Assembly: GCA_043763625.1 (NCBI GenBank)
Contig: JAYULL010000108.1
Span: 1 to 43,335, forward strand
From: Rubrolithibacter sp043763625
GTDB taxonomy: Bacteria; Bacteroidota; Bacteroidia; Sphingobacteriales; Sphingobacteriaceae
DNA length: 43,335 nt
Direction: 5' to 3'
Of this stretch, positions 26,302 to 33,493 are shown piece by piece; the stretch's first letter is position 1; each line of letters opens with the position of its first letter. The notes beneath the pieces were generated by a model. That model had not been told where the DNA came from, did no database searches, and saw only the letters and a program-made list of their open reading frames with translations. The position numbers were made by a program, and so were the translations under genes.

Positions 26302-27399
26302 ATGCGCTATTTTAAAGAACTCGACAGCCTCCGAGCCTTCGCCGCACTATCCGTAGTTTGCCACCATTGGATTTCGCACAGTAACCTCATTAATAAGATT
26401 TTACACGGGCCAACAGGTGTAACGACCTTCTTTGTTCTAAGCGGCTTTTTTACAACCTTTATGGTTTTCAAGACTAAAAGTAAAACAGAGATAACTCGTC
26501 AAACTATTTCAAAAACGTATGGAAATCTACTATTAAAACGTTCTTTACGAATTTTCCCGGCTTACTTTGTATCGTTGTCGGTTTTGTGGCTGTTCAAAGA
26601 CTTCTACATTGAAAAAGATATCTCAAAAGCTTTTATCTACCTGTGCACCTTCAGCACCAATTTTTACTTTTTTAATCACCAATATTTTACCGGAGTTTTT
26701 GCACATTTATGGTCGATAGCAACTCAAGAACAATTTTATTTGTTTTGGGCGCTCCTCCTTTTAATCTTACATTCCAAATTTCATTTTTCCGGCATCGTTT
26801 TTTTAATTGCAACCGGAATTGCATGCAAGTACCTTTTAAGCGATTTACCCTATTTCCATTTGCTTCCACCGGTAAATTTCGATTCCTTCGGCTTGGGCGC
26901 TTTATTGGCTTGGCAAATTACTTATAAACCAAGCCGGATCACGGGTTTTTACACCAAAGTTAAAATTCCGGGGCTGTTGTGTCTTCTATTATATCTTGTG
27001 GGAATAGTAATCCCCTTTAACCCAATTCCGGAAAGAACTGTAATTGCAATCTTAGCACTGTGGCTCATTACTTACCTGATAATAAATTCCGGAAGCGAAA
27101 ATTTAAAATTTGTTTTTAGAAACCCGGCACTGGTGTTCATCGGAAAAATAAGTTACGGTATATACCTGTTTCACAACCTAATACCACAGCTAACCAAAAA
27201 ATATGTTTCGATTTACATCTTACCGGGTGCTCCCGATGTATTTGTAAATCATGCTACACTAATTGTTCTGACACTTAACCTAATCATTTTATTTTCGATA
27301 AGTGCGCTTACTTGGTTTCTAATTGAACAGCCTATAGCTCAGTGGAAAAACTTCAAATTTCTCCGAATCAATCCTTTCGGCAGATTAAGAGAAATTTAA
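26302..27399 (+). CDS. Membrane acyltransferase family 3 (OafA/YrhL type)
   Basis: A 365-residue multi-spanning inner-membrane protein that should add an acetyl or similar acyl group to a sugar of the glycan built by this operon. It begins ELDSLRAFAALSVVCHHW, the family signature with the essential histidine (His21 or His22) in the first membrane helix, continues with GVTTFFVLSGFF, RSLRIFPAYFVSL and LWSIATQEQFYLFW, and has about ten membrane helices to the C-terminus (ISYGIYLFHNLIP, then WFLIEQPI). There is no extra SGNH domain. It starts three bases after the preceding stop and is the last gene of the run. Confidence 0.92.
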   Translation: MRYFKELDSLRAFAALSVVCHHWISHSNLINKILHGPTGVTTFFVLSGFFTTFMVFKTKSKTEITRQTISKTYGNLLLKRSLRIFPAYFVSLSVLWLFKDFYIEKDISKAFIYLCTFSTNFYFFNHQYFTGVFAHLWSIATQEQFYLFWALLLLILHSKFHFSGIVFLIATGIACKYLLSDLPYFHLLPPVNFDSFGLGALLAWQITYKPSRITGFYTKVKIPGLLCLLLYLVGIVIPFNPIPERTVIAILALWLITYLIINSGSENLKFVFRNPALVFIGKISYGIYLFHNLIPQLTKKYVSIYILPGAPDVFVNHATLIVLTLNLIILFSISALTWFLIEQPIAQWKNFKFLRINPFGRLREI

Positions 27400-27477
27400 T
27401 TTTACCTCTCCTCTTCCTAATGGATATATCTTGTTCGCAACAGTTCGCCGGAAGCTTGGTGAGACATTTAGATATTA

Positions 27478-28113
27478 AATCCGGCGCCCCATATTGATAT
27501 TAAAGGCCTTATTATTATGCTGAAGATAGGTCGGATTCTTTTCAAGTTCAAAAAGAAAAAATATTTGCTTCAACTATTCCAAGTCCTTTTGGATAAAAGC
27601 TAAATCAGCGGATGAGCAACCGCTTAAGTCGTACATCACACTTATTGCTCTTAGGTATTTCTTTGCAGCTTTAAGCGCATTTTGTAGCACTTTGTTAAAG
27701 TGCCGTTTCCCATTTTCATTTTTTACTTCTATTACAAACCGTTGCATAAAAACTCCGTCTATTCCATATTCTTTCATCCACTTAAAATGAAGATCTACAG
27801 TTTCTTCGTCGTAGGGGCTATACAAAAACGCTGTCGACCCGTCAGGATGTTTAAATGGGGTGGGGTAGATTTTTTTATATTCGCTCACTTCAGGCCAAAA
27901 ATCTATTGCTGCACAACCGGGCTTAAAGGCGCAGCTACTTTTGTAGTGATACCAACCTCTGCCGGAACTGTCGCCTTCGGCAGCGAACCAGCCTTGATAT
28001 CCCGCCATTACCAATTTGTTGTAGGTCGGATAAACTGCATTCTTCTCCCGTTGGCTATAACCCGACAAGCTTAACGTTGTAAAAAATGCGATTAGTACTA
28101 CTTGCCTCATCAC
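27478..28113 (-). pseudogene. Decaying GH71/99-like glycosidase gene
   Basis: The open part (27574-28113, 179 codons) encodes a signal peptide ending LSGYSQ and then strong matches to the GH71/99-like family of Bacteroidota: LVMAGYQGWF, GRGWYHY, IDFWPEVSEY, YDEETVDLHFKWMKEYGIDG, VFMQRF, VMYDLSG. Those proteins are normally over 350 residues. Here a TAG interrupts after QKDLE, yet the same frame goes on LKQIFF...LEKNPTYLQHNNKAFNINMG before a second stop at 27475-27477; NPTYLQHNNK looks like the family's YLxHNGKP stretch. Beyond this I see no homology, so the 3' half seems deleted. A glycan-processing exoenzyme lost beside a glycan cluster is the simplest reading. The short product, if made, would lack most of the barrel. 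Confidence 0.75.
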
Positions 28114-28256
28114 TGTTTTGCAAATGAACGTTTATAATTTTAATAGCCGGACCGGCATTAGGCTAAAGGGCCGGCAACATTCGATTTTTCTGAATTAAAA
28201 CACCTAAGCTTTTAACAATACCGATAATTAAAGAACCCGGTAATTTTTAACGAAAT

Positions 28257-28928
28257 TTACAATATCGGTTCCAATTTCTTCCAAACCGTTTCGGCTACAA
28301 TCTTGTAACCTTCGGCAGTTGGATGAATACCGTCTTTAAGATTAAGCTTAACGTTTCCGGCAACACCCTCTAAGAGAAAAGGGATAAAAACCATTTGATG
28401 TTTAACTGAAATCTGCCTAAAGATAAGTCGGAATTTACGTACGTATCCGTCGCCCATATTTGGCGGTACTTCCATTCCCAGCATAACCGGTTTCACTTCA
28501 GGATACTTTTCTTTTACTTTATTTACAATAGCGTCTAAGTTTTTTTGAGAAGTTGCCGGATCTATTCCCCGAAGGCCGTCGTTCGCTCCCAGCTCTAACA
28601 CAAAAACATCAATTTTTTGCTTCAAAAGCCAGTCGATGCGGCTCAACCCTCCTGCAGTTGTTTCGCCGCTTAGCCCCCCATTTATTACTTTATAACCAAG
28701 CCCGGCTAAATCTGCTTTTTTTTGAATTAGTGCCGGAAAAGCGCCTTCGGAGTCTTCCAAGCCGTAGCCGGCAGTAAGACTGTTGCCGAAAAACAATATC
28801 GTTTTTACTTCTTTCTTGGGGGATTTATTTTCCGCTTTCATATTCTTCTCTGCACTTTCCCCTTGCTTGTTCGAATTGCAACCTGCAATTAAAACAACTG
28901 TAAAAAATAAAAAATTCACTCTGCTCAT
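28257..28928 (-). CDS. tesA: TesA-like SGNH arylesterase/lysophospholipase, lipoprotein
   Basis: A 223-residue SGNH hydrolase anchored as a lipoprotein (lipobox LIAGC, Cys17) after a lysine/glutamate-rich linker. All four blocks are present: FFGNSLTAG (Ser50), NGGLSGETT (Gly85), LELGANDGLRG (Asn116) and DGIHPTAEGY (Asp199, His202). The layout matches E. coli TesA, which is soluble in the periplasm; here block I reads GNSL instead of GDSL. It is divergent from a YbbA/YbbP-type ABC system, as in E. coli, which supports orthology. It probably cleaves acyl esters or lysophospholipids in the periplasm. Confidence 0.9.
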   Translation of the reverse strand: MSRVNFLFFTVVLIAGCNSNKQGESAEKNMKAENKSPKKEVKTILFFGNSLTAGYGLEDSEGAFPALIQKKADLAGLGYKVINGGLSGETTAGGLSRIDWLLKQKIDVFVLELGANDGLRGIDPATSQKNLDAIVNKVKEKYPEVKPVMLGMEVPPNMGDGYVRKFRLIFRQISVKHQMVFIPFLLEGVAGNVKLNLKDGIHPTAEGYKIVAETVWKKLEPIL

Positions 28929-29028
28929 CTTATTTTTGACCCTTCGGTAACAGTATTGGTAAACATGTGTCTGATATTTAAGTTTAGATAATGGATAAAT
29001 TAGAACGTTATTGATAAATATAGAATTT

Positions 29029-29721
29029 GTGGACGCAATACTTCAGGTTAAAAATTTAGGTAAAACATATAGTTCAAACGGAAAAGCCCTTACAGTATTA
29101 AACAATGTGAGTTTTTCGGTTGAAGAAGGCGCAACAATGGCTATTGTCGGACCTTCCGGCAGCGGAAAAACTACCCTACTCGGATTATGCGCCGGGTTAG
29201 ATAAGTCGAGCACAGGTTCTGTAGAACTTAACGGGATAGCACTTGACAAACTAAATGAGGACAAAAGAGCCCAAGTTCGAAATTTGTATATAGGCTTTAT
29301 TTTTCAAAACTTTCAGCTACTGCCTACCCTGACTGCGCTCGAAAATGTAATGGTACCCTTGGAATTACGAGGCGAGAAGAATGTTAAGACAGCAGCATTG
29401 AGCTTATTGGATAAAGTTGGACTCTCGAGTCGTATTAACCATTATCCTGCTCAACTTTCAGGCGGCGAGCAACAGCGCGTGTCGTTAGCCCGGGCCTTCT
29501 CTAATAATCCTAAAATTTTATTTGCTGACGAACCTACCGGGAATTTAGATTCGGATACAAGCGAAAATGTTGTTAAGCTTTTGTTCGAATTAAATCGCGA
29601 TGCCGGAACCACTCTTATTTTGGTCACCCACGATATCGAGTTGGCACAAAAAACACAACGAATAGTTCGAATTAAAGCCGGAACATTGTTTTCGGACGAA
29701 CTTGTTAACGTTCCCGGTTAA
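29029..29721 (+). CDS. ybbA: ABC transporter ATPase, LolD/YbbA type
   Basis: A cytoplasmic ATPase of about 230 residues. Walker A is GPSGSGKTT (41-49), Q-loop Gln93 (FIFQNFQLLP), signature LSGGEQQR (143-150), Walker B ILFADEP (163-169), H-loop His201, numbered from GTG 29029. There is no in-frame ATG at the 5' end: the choices are TTG 29011 or GTG 29029. GTG gives VDAILQVKNLGKTY, the usual spacing to the first strand, so I prefer it. It overlaps the permease start by one base (TAATG). The pair belongs to the MacB/LolCDE group, which moves lipophilic substrates or transmits force rather than importing nutrients. Confidence 0.9.
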   Translation: MDAILQVKNLGKTYSSNGKALTVLNNVSFSVEEGATMAIVGPSGSGKTTLLGLCAGLDKSSTGSVELNGIALDKLNEDKRAQVRNLYIGFIFQNFQLLPTLTALENVMVPLELRGEKNVKTAALSLLDKVGLSSRINHYPAQLSGGEQQRVSLARAFSNNPKILFADEPTGNLDSDTSENVVKLLFELNRDAGTTLILVTHDIELAQKTQRIVRIKAGTLFSDELVNVPG

Positions 29722-32264
29722 TGGAAAAACAAACTCCGGGATTTAGCTGGCTTTTAATAATGGCTTGGCGAGACAGCCGTAAAAATCTCTCGAGACTGTT
29801 ACTGTTTGTATCATCCATTATTATGGGAATTGCAGCATTGGTGGCAATTTATTCTTTCGCAAATAATCTGAGAGATGATATAGACAAGCAAGCAGCAACC
29901 TTAATCGGTGCTCATATAGCGGTGCACACCAATAAAAAACCGGAAAGTAAAATAGTATCCCAACTGGACGCATTGGGAAACAAGCGCTCTTACGAGCAAA
30001 GCTTCGCATCGATGGTTTATTTCCAGAAATCTAAAGGAACTCGTTTAGTACAAATAAAAGCAATAGAGGGAGATTTTCCGTATTACGGAAAGATAGAATC
30101 AAAACCGGCCTCGGCATCAACCACCTTCAGAAACAAAAAAGAAGCATTAATTGATAAAACAATAATGCTCCAGTTTAACGCACAACCGGGCGACTCGGTA
30201 AAAATTGGCGATGTTACTTTCAAAATAGCCGGAATTTTGCAAAAAGCACCGGGACAAACCGGCATATCTGCATCTATTGCTCCGATCGTTTATATTCCCT
30301 TACGCTATTTAGAGCAAACGGGGCTATCACAAAAGGGAAGCAGAATCAATTACAATTATTATTTTAAATACGATAATCCTGAAAAGGTGGCAGCCGAGGT
30401 TAAAAGAATTACCCCGGGTTTAGAAAAAGAGGGACTGGATATTCGTACCGTTGAAACCCAAAAAAAGGATACGGGAAGGGCTTTCCAAGACCTTACGGAT
30501 TTTCTGTCGCTTGTGGGTTTTGTAGCCCTGCTTTTGGGATGTATCGGAGTTGCAAGCGCTATTCATATCTACATTCGCGAAAAAATAAACACTATCGCTA
30601 TTCTGCGTTGTCTCGGAGTAAAGGGAAGTTTTGCTTTTCTTATCTATCTGATTCAAATCGCCGGAATAGGTTTGATAGGATCCGTCTTGGGTGCTGCATC
30701 AGGAGTATTTATACAACAAGTTTTACCCGAAGTATTAAAGGATATTTTGCCCTTAGACATTACAGTAACCACCTCTTGGGAAGCTATTACAGAAGGAATA
30801 CTTTTAGGATTATTTATTTCTGTACTTTTTGCATTACTTCCGCTGATTGCAATCCGAAACATCTCCCCTTTAAACACTTTACGCATTGCCTTTGCAGAAA
30901 ACGAAAACAAGAATGATTATCTCAAAATACCGGTTTATTTACTTATTGTACTTTTTGTTTACTTGTTCAGCTACTTTCAATTACACAGTTGGATTAAGGC
31001 CCTATATTTTACTTTAGGGGTTGCAGCAGCTTTCTTAATTCTTGTCGGATTAGCCCTGTTGCTAACTAAAGCTATCAGAAGGTTCTTCCCCACTAATTGG
31101 AGTTATTTATGGCGACAAGGCCTGGCAAACTTATTCAGACCGAATAATCAAACCGTAATTCTCATTGTTTCTATCGGCTTGGGTACAGCATTTATCAGCA
31201 CCTTATTTTTTATTCAGGATGTGCTGATAAAACGAGTAACCCTATCAGCAAGCGCTAATCAACCCAACATGGTTTTGTTTGATATTCAAACCGGGCAAAA
31301 AGAAAAAGTTGAAGCACTAACTAAAGAATTTGAGTTGCCGCTTATTCAAAAGGTACCGATAGTAACCATGCGAGTTGAAGAGATAAACGGACGAACCGCA
31401 GCGGAAGCAAAAAAAGCCGGCAGTTTAGGAATTCCGCCTTCCGCCTTCAATTCCGAACTCCGAGCTACCTTTCGTGACACTTTAATTTCATCTGAAAAAA
31501 TTATTAAAGGAAAATGGACTGGTAGCGTTAAATCTCTTGAGGATCCGGTTTACGTTTCGCTTGAAGAAGGACATGCTGAACGAAGCAAGTTGAAAATCGG
31601 AGATTCAATTCTTTTCAACGTGCAAGGCGCACTAATAAGCTCCATAGTGGGGAGTGTAAGAAAAGTAGATTGGAACCGCGTTCAAACTAATTTCCGGGTC
31701 CTTTTTCCCGCAGGAGTTTTAGAAGAAGCACCGCAGTTCCACGTGATCATGACTCGCGTTTCTTCGCCACAAGTATCCGTGGCCTACCAACAAGCTGTAG
31801 TAAGAAACTTCCCGAATGTTTCTATAATTGATTTAGATTTAATTTTAAGTGTGCTCGACGAGGTTTTAGGAAAAATAGGCTTTGTAATTCGTTTCATGGC
31901 CGCTTTTAGCATTATTACGGGAGTTGTTGTTTTAATCGCTTCAGTATTAATCAGTAAATATCAACGCATACAAGAAAGTGTATTGCTTCGCACTATTGGG
32001 GCTTCGCGAAAGCAGGTTAGAGCTATTACGGCGATCGAATACTTATTTTTGGGAGGCCTGGCTGCCGGCATAGGAATACTAATTTCGGTAGTTGCAAGCT
32101 GGGCTCTAAGCAAGTTTGTTTTTGAAACAAGCTTTCAGCCGAATATGGTGCCGGTACTTGTTTTGTTTGTCGCCATTACTGCCTTAACTGTTGCTATTGG
32201 GCTGTTTAACCTTAAGGGGATCTTGAGCAGACCTCCTTTGGAAGTTTTAAGAAGAGAAGTATAG
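29721..32264 (+). CDS. ybbP: ABC transporter permease, FtsX/MacB family, YbbP-like
   Basis: An 847-residue inner-membrane permease. One membrane helix near residues 22-44 is followed by a large periplasmic domain (about 45-255), a group of helices (about 260-390) with FtsX-type sequence (IREKINTIAILRCLGVKGSF), two more helices (about 400-445), a further membrane segment and periplasmic domain (about 480-710), and a second FtsX core (about 715-840; ISKYQRIQESVLLRTIGASR) ending LEVLRREV. This duplicated layout and size match E. coli YbbP (804 residues). With YbbA it forms a complete transporter; the neighbouring TesA-like hydrolase suggests a role with lipids or lipoproteins (inference from conserved order). 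Confidence 0.9.
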   Translation: MEKQTPGFSWLLIMAWRDSRKNLSRLLLFVSSIIMGIAALVAIYSFANNLRDDIDKQAATLIGAHIAVHTNKKPESKIVSQLDALGNKRSYEQSFASMVYFQKSKGTRLVQIKAIEGDFPYYGKIESKPASASTTFRNKKEALIDKTIMLQFNAQPGDSVKIGDVTFKIAGILQKAPGQTGISASIAPIVYIPLRYLEQTGLSQKGSRINYNYYFKYDNPEKVAAEVKRITPGLEKEGLDIRTVETQKKDTGRAFQDLTDFLSLVGFVALLLGCIGVASAIHIYIREKINTIAILRCLGVKGSFAFLIYLIQIAGIGLIGSVLGAASGVFIQQVLPEVLKDILPLDITVTTSWEAITEGILLGLFISVLFALLPLIAIRNISPLNTLRIAFAENENKNDYLKIPVYLLIVLFVYLFSYFQLHSWIKALYFTLGVAAAFLILVGLALLLTKAIRRFFPTNWSYLWRQGLANLFRPNNQTVILIVSIGLGTAFISTLFFIQDVLIKRVTLSASANQPNMVLFDIQTGQKEKVEALTKEFELPLIQKVPIVTMRVEEINGRTAAEAKKAGSLGIPPSAFNSELRATFRDTLISSEKIIKGKWTGSVKSLEDPVYVSLEEGHAERSKLKIGDSILFNVQGALISSIVGSVRKVDWNRVQTNFRVLFPAGVLEEAPQFHVIMTRVSSPQVSVAYQQAVVRNFPNVSIIDLDLILSVLDEVLGKIGFVIRFMAAFSIITGVVVLIASVLISKYQRIQESVLLRTIGASRKQVRAITAIEYLFLGGLAAGIGILISVVASWALSKFVFETSFQPNMVPVLVLFVAITALTVAIGLFNLKGILSRPPLEVLRREV

Positions 32265-32311
32265 CTGAACTTTTCGTTCTTTTCTGATTACATCTTAATT
32301 AAATAACATTT

Positions 32312-32326
32312 CCTATTTAAAATAGG
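32312..32326. promoter_or_regulatory. Perfect 15-base palindrome
   Basis: CCTATTT and AAATAGG flank a single central A. It lies 48 bases after the permease stop and about 73 bases before the lipocalin-like gene. It could be an operator, or, folded with a three-base loop, a weak terminator; it lacks a following T-run, so I cannot choose. Confidence 0.35.
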
Positions 32327-32398
32327 TTAAACTTCGACACGTCCAATAAAACAACTTTTTGTTAAATAATGTTAGGATAAAGAAAAACATTAAAACCT

Positions 32399-32782
32399 AT
32401 GAAAAATTTGATAAAGAAAATTTTCATGCTTAGCCTGCTCGTGCTTATATCATGTAACAGCGATAAGAAAAAACATCTGATAAATACCTGGATGGTAACA
32501 GATATTAAAACCACTACTAAACTTCAGGATACTGTAAAAACTAAGATGTTAGCTAATTCTGAAATGGTGTTTACAGAAGAAGGCCGCTATCGCAGTGCGG
32601 GTGGTATCGGTGTTGACGAAGGCACTTACACCTTGGATAAAGATGAAAAGAACTTATCCACCATTTCCTCTGCCGGGAAGGGAAGTTCGGTGTACGTGAT
32701 AGACGAGCTGAGCGAAGACGAATTGGTATTAAAGAACAACGGGAACACTGTTACATGTAAAGCTAGAAATGCTAAAAACTAA
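32399..32782 (+). CDS. Small lipocalin-like lipoprotein
   Basis: A 127-residue lipoprotein, lipobox LISC (Cys19) followed by NSDKKK. The mature part has the pattern of small lipocalin-like domains in Bacteroidota: LINTWMVTDI at the start, MVFTEEGRYRSAGG, a GTYTLDKDEKNLSTI strand pair, VYVIDELSEDELVLK, and a closing TVTCK strand. These domains form a half-open beta-barrel; ligands are unknown. It is the first of three close-set genes with a BON protein (5 bases later) and an SH3b protein. Confidence 0.8.
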   Translation: MKNLIKKIFMLSLLVLISCNSDKKKHLINTWMVTDIKTTTKLQDTVKTKMLANSEMVFTEEGRYRSAGGIGVDEGTYTLDKDEKNLSTISSAGKGSSVYVIDELSEDELVLKNNGNTVTCKARNAKN

Positions 32783-32787
32783 CAATT

Positions 32788-33048
32788 ATGGGACTATTTG
32801 ACGAAGTAAATAAAGCGGCAGTAAATCAACAACAAGTAAACAGCTATTCGAGTATTTTTCAAAATAACGGAGTTACAGTAAAGAACCTGAAAGTTTCGGA
32901 TACTAACGGGAAGGTAACGGTTGCAGGAACTGTGTCGGATATGAATACGGCCGAAAAAGCAACCGCTCTTTTAGCTTCGCAACCGGACGTACAACAAGTT
33001 GTAAACTTACTTGAGATAGAAGACCTGATTGCAAAAACATTAAGATGA
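32788..33048 (+). CDS. BON-domain protein without a signal peptide
   Basis: An 86-residue protein, MGLFDEVNKAAVNQQQVNSY at the start, then a BON fold at about 29-78 (VTVKNLKVSDTNGKVTVAGT, then ASQPDVQQVVNLLEI). BON domains bind membranes, phospholipids or potassium. There is no signal peptide or lipobox, so it seems cytoplasmic unless exported by another route. In E. coli YgaU/Kbp a BON domain precedes LysM on one chain; here the BON chain ends and the next gene, overlapping by four bases (ATGA), encodes an SH3b domain. The pairing suggests two subunits of a split two-domain protein. It is not a frameshift that I can see, because both ends look clean. Confidence 0.8.
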   Translation: MGLFDEVNKAAVNQQQVNSYSSIFQNNGVTVKNLKVSDTNGKVTVAGTVSDMNTAEKATALLASQPDVQQVVNLLEIEDLIAKTLR

Positions 33049-33236
33049 AAGTGGCTACTCAAGAGTCGAATCTTAATGTAAGACAAGGACCCGGAACTGA
33101 ATTTGAAATTGTGGGCAAAGCTGCTCATAACTCAGTCGTTCAACTAATAAAAAGAATGTATAACGATTGGTATTATATTCGAACCGAGCAGGGTATTGAA
33201 GGCTTCAGTTCTAAAAATTTTCTAAAAGAAATCTAA
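33045..33236 (+). CDS. SH3b (bacterial SH3) domain protein
   Basis: A 63-residue single domain: LNVRQGPGTEFEIVGKA, NSVVQLIKRMYNDWYYIRTE, GIEGFSSKNFLKE. These are the standard SH3_3 strands (xLNVRxGPG...W..V...G..G) found in cell-wall-binding proteins. Like the BON protein it lacks a signal peptide. The start codon overlaps the BON stop (ATGA), so translation is coupled. Its length is exactly one domain. A terminator follows at 33262. Whether it contacts peptidoglycan or serves inside the cell with the BON protein is open. Confidence 0.85.
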   Translation: MKVATQESNLNVRQGPGTEFEIVGKAAHNSVVQLIKRMYNDWYYIRTEQGIEGFSSKNFLKEI

Positions 33237-33261
33237 GTCTATATAAAAGTCTTCCCAAATA

Positions 33262-33289
33262 AACCTTCGAATTAAACGAGGGTTTTTTT
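33262..33289 (+). terminator. Intrinsic terminator after the BON/SH3b operon
   Basis: AACCTTCG (33262-33269) pairs with CGAGGGTT (33277-33284) with one G-U wobble around a seven-base loop, directly followed by a T-run to 33289. It lies 26 bases after the stop of the SH3b gene. Confidence 0.7.
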
Positions 33290-33344
33290 ATTATATCTAA
33301 GTTTACAATGAAGTCGCGGGATAGAATTTATTTGTTAGGAGAAC

Positions 33345-33485
33345 ATGAAAAAGTCGTTTGAAAATTACCCAGCCGCCATTTTGTATTCAGAGCAGGGAAG
33401 ATTAAATCTAATTATTACGATATCAGGATTAAATCCCGTTGCCGAACTGTACCGGGTAGAAAAGCCTATTTATTTAGAGTTTTAA
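33345..33485 (+). CDS. Possible 46-residue small protein
   Basis: ATG at 33345 opens a 46-residue frame (MKKSFENYPAAILYSEQGRL at the start, ending KPIYLEF) between a terminator and the permease gene. An AGGAGA lies five bases before the ATG, unusual in this phylum where Shine-Dalgarno sites are rare. No domain, signal peptide or membrane segment is recognised. The frame ends nine bases before the permease start and could act as a leader peptide or be chance. Confidence 0.25.
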   Translation: MKKSFENYPAAILYSEQGRLNLIITISGLNPVAELYRVEKPIYLEF

Positions 33486-33493
33486 CTTTGCTA

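Noticed and set aside
28145..28175. GC-rich inverted repeats (GCCGG-A-CCGGC and GCCGGC)
   Set aside because: They are short, with no T-run and no clear link to a start or stop, so I could not call a terminator or operator.
30539..30916. A 125-codon open frame inside the ybbP-like gene in another frame
   Set aside because: It is rich in Ser, Tyr and Arg with no domain, and the permease frame encodes clear FtsX motifs across the same DNA.
33483..33490. TAACTTTG, an exact TAnnTTTG promoter match before the permease
   Set aside because: It ends only three bases before the start codon at 33494, so a transcript from it could not include that start, and no TTG lies at the right distance upstream.
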